A stretch of 64,000 nucleotides of DNA, from positions 62,001 to 126,000 of the forward strand of contig NKYR01000087.1 in the NCBI GenBank assembly GCA_003184365.1, written 5' to 3'. Every line of letters starts with the position of its first letter. Position 1 is the stretch's first letter. A program made the translations under genes and the position numbers. Source of the DNA: Evernia prunastri. Lineage: Eukaryota > Ascomycota > Lecanoromycetes > Lecanorales > Parmeliaceae. Below the pieces are notes generated by a model. The model had not been told where the DNA came from and made no database searches. It was given only the letters and a program-made list of their open reading frames with translations. This document shows, in pieces, positions 58,039-64,000 of the stretch.

Positions 58039-59383
58039 ATGCACAAGTCTACGTACCTACCACTCCTCGCCACACTTGTCACCGTCACTCTTGTCGCCTC
58101 ATCTCCCATCAAAGGACCTCCTCATGAAATCCGCCAAGTTGTCAACTGCACTGATCCTAACGCCATCGCCAGTGGATCATGCTGGGATGAGCTTCATCTC
58201 GCGGACTATCTTACAAAATGGAATGATAACAGACCCATATGCACAACAGTCGACGGTACTCCCGAAGACGGTGCCAACTGCTGCGCCTTTAATGAAGTCT
58301 GGTCTACCTGTTTCATACGCCTCGCAATGGGGAACCATGGCTACAACTGTATCAACATAAATGAAGGGACATGTCCCAACTTTGAAGTCGGTGCAGGCAC
58401 ATCTCCTGAAGTGCGCTACATCCTGGGAACCATGTACAGTGAGTCCGGCTTCATTGTCCAAATATCCTCATAAGCTGTACTAACCCAAGACACTAGGCAT
58501 CAACAACTTCTTCAGTAATTGGAACGCAGCACTACCTTACGCGACCCTTTCAGGCCTACTCATCAACCAGCCCATTATCCTCCAGATCGACCCCAAACAA
58601 AAGACCAACCTCATTCTCAGCGACCTCCTCTCCGCCCTGACAGCCGGTTTGTCGTTTATAGCCGGACCCGAACTCTCCGGCTTAGCCGGTACAGCCGCTT
58701 CTGCGCTTGTGAAGGGTCTACAGGAAGCTCCCTCGGTGGCGGCAGCCATCTGGCCCAGCGGTACCGCTGATTCCCAAAACCAGCAGCTCGCCAACCTTGA
58801 CAGCTTCCTCTCGCAAATCGATTCAAACTTCACAGCCCAAATCACAAAGGGTCTCTACACCATCATGAGCGACGTCCCATCGTTCAACGGGTTCGCGTCG
58901 TCCGGGCAATTCTCAGGTCCCAACAACCTCTCGCTACCTGTGGACTCGGACAACCTGGCCCTAGGCCTGCGCACCTTCATCCTGTCCAGCGCCATGTCGG
59001 CCAACAAATGGAGCGCCTTTATGGAAGACGATGTGACCATGGCGGATGTCGCCAGCTCGGTTACGGGATCCGGCGGCTTCGACTGCACGTTCGGCCCCAA
59101 TAACATCTGCATCAGTTCCGTCGACACGACCCCCGTCTTTTATAGCAACTCTACCGCCCGTGCCTACAGCCTAGTCCTGGACGGCGCCGGGCCCGACCCA
59201 ACCTCTTTTCTGAACGAGATTGTCAACAAAGATTGGTCTACTCTCGAGCTGCTGTTCGATGGCGCGTACAACTGCAGCACTGCCCCTGGTGGTAGCGGCA
59301 TCGGGAAACCGTTGGACTTCTTCAACGGGACCGCTCTCAATTTTGCCTGTATGAGCCAATTACCGATTGGAGTAAAGGAGTAA
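58039..59383 (+). CDS. secreted DUF7872-like protein
   Basis: Two exons (58039-58438, 58497-59383; 58-bp intron with an ACTAACCC branch) give 428 residues. The N-terminus is a signal peptide (LLATLVTVTLVASSP). The N-terminal domain has a CTDPNAIASGSCWDELHLADYL opening and a Cys set (ANCCAFNEVWSTCFIRLAMG) that I associate with the fungal DUF7872 family. The second exon codes a hydrophobic helical segment (DLLSALTAGLSFIAGPELSGLAGTAA split over two helices) and a Ser/Asn-rich region with NFT, NLS, NST, NCS and NGT glycosylation sites. The family is ascomycete-specific, secreted and of unknown function. The C-terminus may continue through another intron after 59380 (GTAAGG donor present), but I could not find a convincing next exon, so the end is uncertain. 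Confidence 0.78.
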
Positions 59384-59818
59384 GGGATGTTTGGGTCGTC
59401 ATCGCCGATTTTGGCTGGAATGTTGCGTTCCGTTACTGTTTCTTTCTTCATGCGGGGCGTTTGCGTTCGTTTTCTGCACGACTTAATATGCGACCCGGCG
59501 TTACCGACTGTGCATGTTGGAGATTCTCGGATGGTTAATGCGTCTTGCTGCAATGCCAATTTTCATAGATCATTCTTTGGACATATTTTCGGTACCTAAT
59601 TTTAACTGGTTGTCTTAATTAGCGCATCGATGGCTTGAGTCCTGAGCATTTTCCGGCCGCTCGCTTCTCGAGAAGGCTAAATCGTATTCTCTAGTCGATC
59701 CATCCTCCCGCTTCTGTGAACTGCCGTTCCAACCAGCTTATTTGCACGAGGCAGATCGGTCCCATCTCCGTCTGGACCTTCTCCCTTCCCCAGTACGCTT
59801 CCTTTCCACCTGACCCTG
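59384..59818. other. convergent 3' intergenic region
   Basis: No gene is seen. A possible terminal exon of the preceding gene could lie near 59460-59600 but could not be demonstrated. Confidence 0.5.
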
Positions 59819-60412
59819 TTATTCAGCACGCGCCATCTCACCGCCCCTCTCACCGCCCATCTCATCCTCCCCCTTCCCTCCAATCCCCTCACCGCCCTTC
59901 GTCGCCTCACCCTCAACCCCATCCTCCCCCTTCCCCTCCCCCTTCACCTCCCCCTCCCTCCTCCAAACCAACAACCTCCCCACCACCCTCTCCACATCCA
60001 CCTTCGCCCTCAACGCCTCCACAACACTACCGACGCCAAACCCCTCCCCCCACAGCCGCGCCTGCTCGTCCGGCTGCTGCCCGCCGCCATCGGCCGGTTT
60101 CAAAAGGCGGCGCTTGCGGAGCGGGGCGCTGGGTTCGATGTTCATGTTGATGTAAGTACGGGTGCGGGTGCGGGTGTCGATGCTGGCGTTGTGGGTGTGA
60201 GAGTAAGAGTGAGAGTGAGAGTGAGAGTGTTGGTGGGCGTTCGCAACGAGCGTTTCCGCGCTCGACTCGATGTCCGCCCATGATGGCCACTCGCGAGGAC
60301 TGAAAGCGGAAGGCGGAAGGAATTCGGGGGGTGGGGGCTGTTGGGGTGGTGAGGAGGGGGCGGTGGCGGTGGCGCGGGGTGGGGAGCGGGGGGGTTCGAA
60401 GGGGTTTGGCAT
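59819..60412 (-). CDS. low-complexity protein of unknown function
   Basis: A 197-residue protein starts at MPNPFEPPRSPPRA. The longer frame to 60688 codes a poly-Asn run from a (GTT)8 microsatellite and looks like 5' UTR, so the internal ATG is chosen. The N-terminal third is Pro/Ala-rich. The middle has a His-Ser alternation (HSHSHSHSYSHTH) from a hexanucleotide repeat near 60196-60232. Residues ~95-150 form the only well-ordered part (PLRKRRLLKPADGG ... VGSVVEALRAKVDVERVVGR), a basic patch plus a helix that may be conserved. The C-terminus is Gly/Glu/Lys low complexity. I do not recognise a family. The high GC and simple-sequence content mean a purely spurious ORF cannot be excluded. Confidence 0.45.
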   Translation of the reverse strand: MPNPFEPPRSPPRATATAPSSPPQQPPPPEFLPPSAFSPREWPSWADIESSAETLVANAHQHSHSHSHSYSHTHNASIDTRTRTRTYINMNIEPSAPLRKRRLLKPADGGGQQPDEQARLWGEGFGVGSVVEALRAKVDVERVVGRLLVWRREGEVKGEGKGEDGVEGEATKGGEGIGGKGEDEMGGERGGEMARAE

Positions 60413-61185
60413 TTTCCGGATAGTTTGGTTGTTGTTGTTGTTGTTGTTGTTAGTGTGGGGAGGATGAGGTTGAGTGAGGTGTTGAGTGATCGTCAAGGTT
60501 GATGGTTGATAGTTGGCTTTCTTTGTTATGGGATCTGGTTGCGGGTGTGAGGCGGGGGTGAATCTGTGTTGATTGATAAAGGGGCTAAGAACAAAGGCTG
60601 GAAGATCTGAGGGGGCAATGTGCGTTCTTTTCTTCTGCTGTTCTGCAGTGTGGAAGTTGAAAGGAAGGAAGAGAAAGGTGCCACGCATGGAATGTGTGTG
60701 ATTGAGGTTTTAGTGAATTTTTTTTTGAGGTTGTTTGAGCAGTATTGGATGCTACCTCGTTTTGCTTTTGAGATAACTAAGGCAATTAATAACCAACATC
60801 GAGGCCCTCATCCAATTCATCTGGATTTATTTCGAACCCGAACAAGTCGAATTGTTTATTTTGTAAGTAAGATAGAGGTTTCAAGAACAAGTCCCTAGCA
60901 ACCGTGACCATTTCCCACCAACGCGCCTTGAATATATCCGTCCACTCATCTCTCTCTCTATCTAAGCTACGACCTCTGCTGTAGTCCCTTACGATCCTCA
61001 ATGTCACCCACAGCCTGCGCGTGAGATCATGCTATCCGATTGTCCATGCTACTGTCCAACATCTACCAACCCTCAACAGGGGTCACATGAGCCCAGTGTC
61101 GGACGAAGAGCCCAAACAGAAACAAGGCGCTCGCAACATCGAAGAAGAGGATCAAGACAGTCCAGCTCGACATGTGTGGCTGGTG
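60413..61185. other. intergenic region with (GTT)8 microsatellite
   Basis: A perfect (GTT)8 run lies at 60428-60451 just upstream of the preceding gene's start (minus strand). No other gene is supported. Confidence 0.55.
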
Positions 61186-61344
61186 TCAGGAGGGAGCGGG
61201 ATCGATTGCGGTGCTATCGGGAGCCTGAGAAGTCGAGACTGCAGGGTCGACGGTGTCGACTGGAAGGGCGTAGGCGGCACACACAGATGCAACGAGGATG
61301 CAGACGAGGACGGCTAGACCGGTTTTGAGTGCAGAGGGGGCCAT
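61186..61344 (-). CDS. very small secreted protein
   Basis: This is a 52-residue product: a strong signal peptide (LKTGLAVLVCILVASVCAAYA) followed by ~27 residues rich in Asp, Pro, Ser and Thr (LPVDTVDPAVSTSQAPDSTA). The frame extends upstream to 61548, but that would bury the signal peptide; the ATG at 61342-61344 is preceded by a CT-rich, AT-rich leader. The mature part has no Cys, so it is not a classic Cys-rich effector. It may be a secreted peptide, a wall-associated protein, or the first exon of a longer gene whose splice sites I could not identify. Confidence 0.45.
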   Translation of the reverse strand: MAPSALKTGLAVLVCILVASVCAAYALPVDTVDPAVSTSQAPDSTAIDPAPS

Positions 61345-62044
61345 GTTGATGATGGAGAGGATGTGCGGAGGTAGAGAGAAGGGAGACACAGAGGCAAAGT
61401 TGGAGAGAAGATCGTATTTAAGAAGTGTGGTGGAAGTGTTGTTGATGCGAACTGTGTCAAAGATTGCGGAAAAGGGTTTTGTGTTACTTTGAGCAAGCAG
61501 TTCCAGACCTCTACCGATTTGATCCAGAGCTCTTGCTCGTCCATCCATATGTTCGCCGCAACCTGACAGATGCGGCTCTTCAAAGATAGATTCCTCTTTT
61601 CATGTGGATTCAAGATAGCAGGCCGTACCATGCATTTGGAGCGAAGAAGCGGCGTGTGAGGGAGACTTCACCATGTATTTCAGGCGCATTGCCGGAAAAA
61701 GCGTCATCATTGTCCAGAATTCTCCCTTAAATGATATGATCCTTTACCAGACCTAAATTTTCACAGACAACGTGGACCTCTTCGGGTCGATATGCACAGA
61801 TATCTTCGGAAAAGATAAAATGGAGCTTCTGTCAAGACTGAAAGACGACGCGCTACTCAAAAACCATGATAGTTTTCATCACATTTTCCTAAAAAGCATT
61901 GTTTGTTTGCTCAGAAAGGGCTTGACCCTCGATAGCAAATGTCGCATACTCGATGCGTGCGAACGAAAGGGCGGAGTTTGTTTTTACCTCGATTCGCATT
62001 CCTTCGGTCCAAGCAGCAGACCTGCTCTGTACCCATCATGTCAA
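61345..62044. other. intergenic region, no gene seen
   Basis: This is the promoter side of the small secreted protein and the 3' flank of the HET gene. ORFs at 61772-62195 have no motif. Confidence 0.5.
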
Positions 62045-64000
62045 CTATATAACCGTGATGATGTATCGCTCGCCCGGGTGGTCTGGTTCTGAAAGAACCT
62101 TAGCACACCCTGATTCAGCAACAGCAGCCCCAGACACATCAAGTGCCTTGTCGAACCTACACAGCATATCATCGTTCCGGGCGTCGAAATCATGAAACGA
62201 AAAAAAACCCGTCCTACGGTATTCGCCCTTCTTCCGATTGGTGGAGGCAAGGAGTAATCCCTCGATCTGTCTACTGATGCCTGGATGATCTTGCTTTGCA
62301 CGACGATCCTTGACAGTCTGCATCAGGGGTAGCATGTAGACTGTGCTATCCGCATCTTCATCCGAGTCTGTGCATACCCGGAAATTTTCGAAGCCTTCCG
62401 TCGACGAGACTTTCACCTCGTACAGAACCACACGCGGATCTGCCCAGCTTTGGTAGAGCTTCCCTTGAAGCATAGAAGTGCAGCTAATGGTGAGTTGTCC
62501 TCGAGAGACTTTCCCCATTGGATCTCGTCCGGATGGAATAATGTAGGCGTCGACAACACGAGCGTAGTGCGTATATTGACTCTCTGGATCCAAAGCATAG
62601 CTCGAGACCCTGTTTTCGACAGATGCCCAGGACCAACTCGGAGCTCGGTCCTTGACACGTTGTGATGTTCGACCTTGGGGACACCAGCGTAATTGAAATT
62701 CGATGTCCTTCCTCCACAATCCGGCCAAATACTGGTCATGGGTCTCCTGCTGGACTGCTCGAGCAATGCCCGATATAGCGACTAATTTGTCGTGACTGAA
62801 CGTCAGCTTTCCCAAGGTGTAAGTGGTAACCAATGTATCCCAACTGTGGGAAAGCGGTTTTTTCTCTAGGTGGTATATGTGCCTCTCGAAGAAATGTGGA
62901 GAACCTTCGGGAAAAGATTCACAAGCATCCTTTGCTTTGCATTCCCAGAACATCTCCGTGTCGCTGAGGAAGAGGGTGCGAGCTGGCAGAAGTCTCTCCT
63001 GCAGACTCCAGGCCCTGCTCGCCAGGGGTGATAAGCTCACTGACTTATAGAACACACTCGGGGCAATATCCCAGGTTATTTGGCGGCCCTCCATTGCTGC
63101 CGTGAAGTGAACCTTTCCAACGTATTCTTCAGGTTTGAGAAAGCAGCCGGAATTGCCATCGACAGCTCCTGATGCTGCGATGTTGATTGTTGAGCCGCCA
63201 TAAACTGAACTCATCGTTGCTGACTCCTTTTCCCAATCGGATTCCGAATTTTGAATAATGCAGAGGGCGTCGACCCACAAATATCTAAGCCCTAGACTCT
63301 GTGTGATCTTGACAGCATCTCTGAATGTCTTTGTCAGGTACTCTGGGCGTATTGCAGTCATGAAAGATTCAACTAATTCTTCCCTGAGCGTTACGAAATC
63401 GATGTTTCCCCAGCAGTGACTCAAGGTAGCGTATTTGGGTCTTCTTTCCCAGTCATCAGTGATGACTAGCCGTAGGTTTTTTGAGCCTACATCTAAAAGT
63501 CTAGTAGGTAATCGAGAATGCTCTTTTTGGCTAGTGGTGCAAGCATCGTGTGTATCCGAGCAGGCATCAAACCATCTCTTTGCCAACTCAAGCTGTGTCA
63601 CAGCCTTCTCTATCGTTGTCGAGGTTGCTGAGTGTCCGGACACGAAACGACCTTGTCAATTGTCAGTGTCCATTCTTCCTGCTACATGCTTAGTATTATA
63701 CGTACGGGGCGCAACATCAGCCGGGATTGCGTATAGCGGGTCTGCTGAGATATGGTAATGTGAATCATGTCCAGGCCATGTAAGTCTCATACAATAGTAC
63801 TCGCGTTCGTCCGGCGCTATCGATACTGAGATAGTAGAAGCTTTGCCTAAGCACTTTAAACGTCGCTCAATTTTATGAAATCTCTGGAGAGTATAACCCC
63901 TCGTAGTCACACATCGTGCGAAGAGCATACATAAGTGGCATGATTTTCTGCGGGAAGCATCGAATTGCAAAACATTCGAATAAAGTGGCCGTTGGTAATG
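62045..64000 (-). CDS. HET-domain (heterokaryon incompatibility) protein, 5' partial
   Basis: Two exons are visible (63706 to the window edge, and 62045-63651; 54-bp intron with an ACTAAGC-like branch), giving 633 codons. The 5' end lies beyond 64000. The upstream exon has the CHLCMLFARC segment often seen before HET domains. The HET domain then shows its three hallmark blocks: KYATLSHCWG, LRYLWVDALCIIQNSESDW with the following SSVYGGSTINIAA, and SRAWSLQERLLPARTLFL. A ~300-residue C-terminal part without a recognised domain follows, with RAPSWSWASV typical of long HET proteins. HET proteins trigger cell death or vegetative incompatibility in filamentous ascomycetes when activated by non-self partners. 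Most family members are of unknown specificity. The position next to accessory genes is typical. Confidence 0.92.

Noticed and set aside
59716..60150. Pro/Ser-rich plus-strand ORF
   Set aside because: It is the complement of the low-complexity 3' half of the minus-strand gene at 59819-60412.

Overview
The window is nuclear DNA of a filamentous ascomycete (Pezizomycotina). Most introns are 50-70 bp with GT..AG ends and CTAAC/CTGAC-type branch sites, genes lie on both strands, and several families are typical of or restricted to these fungi: a HET-domain protein, a KP4-like secreted protein, a Ser/Thr-rich GPI-type cell-wall protein and a GH15 glucoamylase with a CBM20 domain. I cannot name the class or species. 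Exon structures given here were spliced by eye from frame continuity, splice signals and family motifs.

Layout. 1-9 kb: the end of an AT-hook protein, a mitochondrial DUF1279 (Nat2/FAM210-like) gene, a 4 kb gene-poor stretch, a small conserved-looking protein and a secreted Cys- and Ser/Thr-rich protein with 32-residue repeats. 9-33 kb is a gene-dense housekeeping block: MFS multidrug-type transporter (-), ataxin-2/Pbp1 (-), divergent BUD6/AIP3 (+), peroxisomal acyl-CoA oxidase ending in SKL (+), secreted glucoamylase (+), a GPI-type Cys-rich wall protein (-) with a damaged Cys-rich gene in divergent orientation, VPS29 with a 15-nt microexon (-), and alanine-glyoxylate aminotransferase (+).

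33.3-49.5 kb is a repeat-rich island. It holds a 5'-truncated non-LTR retrotransposon 3' end (RNase H, zinc-knuckle-like tail, AATC repeat end) that is artificially multiplied by two one-base assembly gaps, a 97-bp minisatellite, a ~126-bp tandem array, two copies of a dispersed repeat bracketing a putative HExxH protein gene, and a piggyBac-like transposase. The transposase frame is open for about 570 codons except for 11 stop codons, ten of them TGA, which appear to sit at tryptophan positions.

49.5-64 kb is accessory: a secreted protein with three tandem modules carrying dibasic sites and a C-terminal KP4-like domain, an extended SDR reductase, a secreted DUF7872-like protein, a low-complexity protein, a very small secreted protein, and a HET-domain gene that runs off the right edge.

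The genes do not form one pathway. Fatty-acid oxidation (acyl-CoA oxidase) and glyoxylate handling (aminotransferase) are metabolically adjacent. Pbp1 and Bud6 share a promoter region. Secreted and wall-associated proteins are over-represented outside the housekeeping block.
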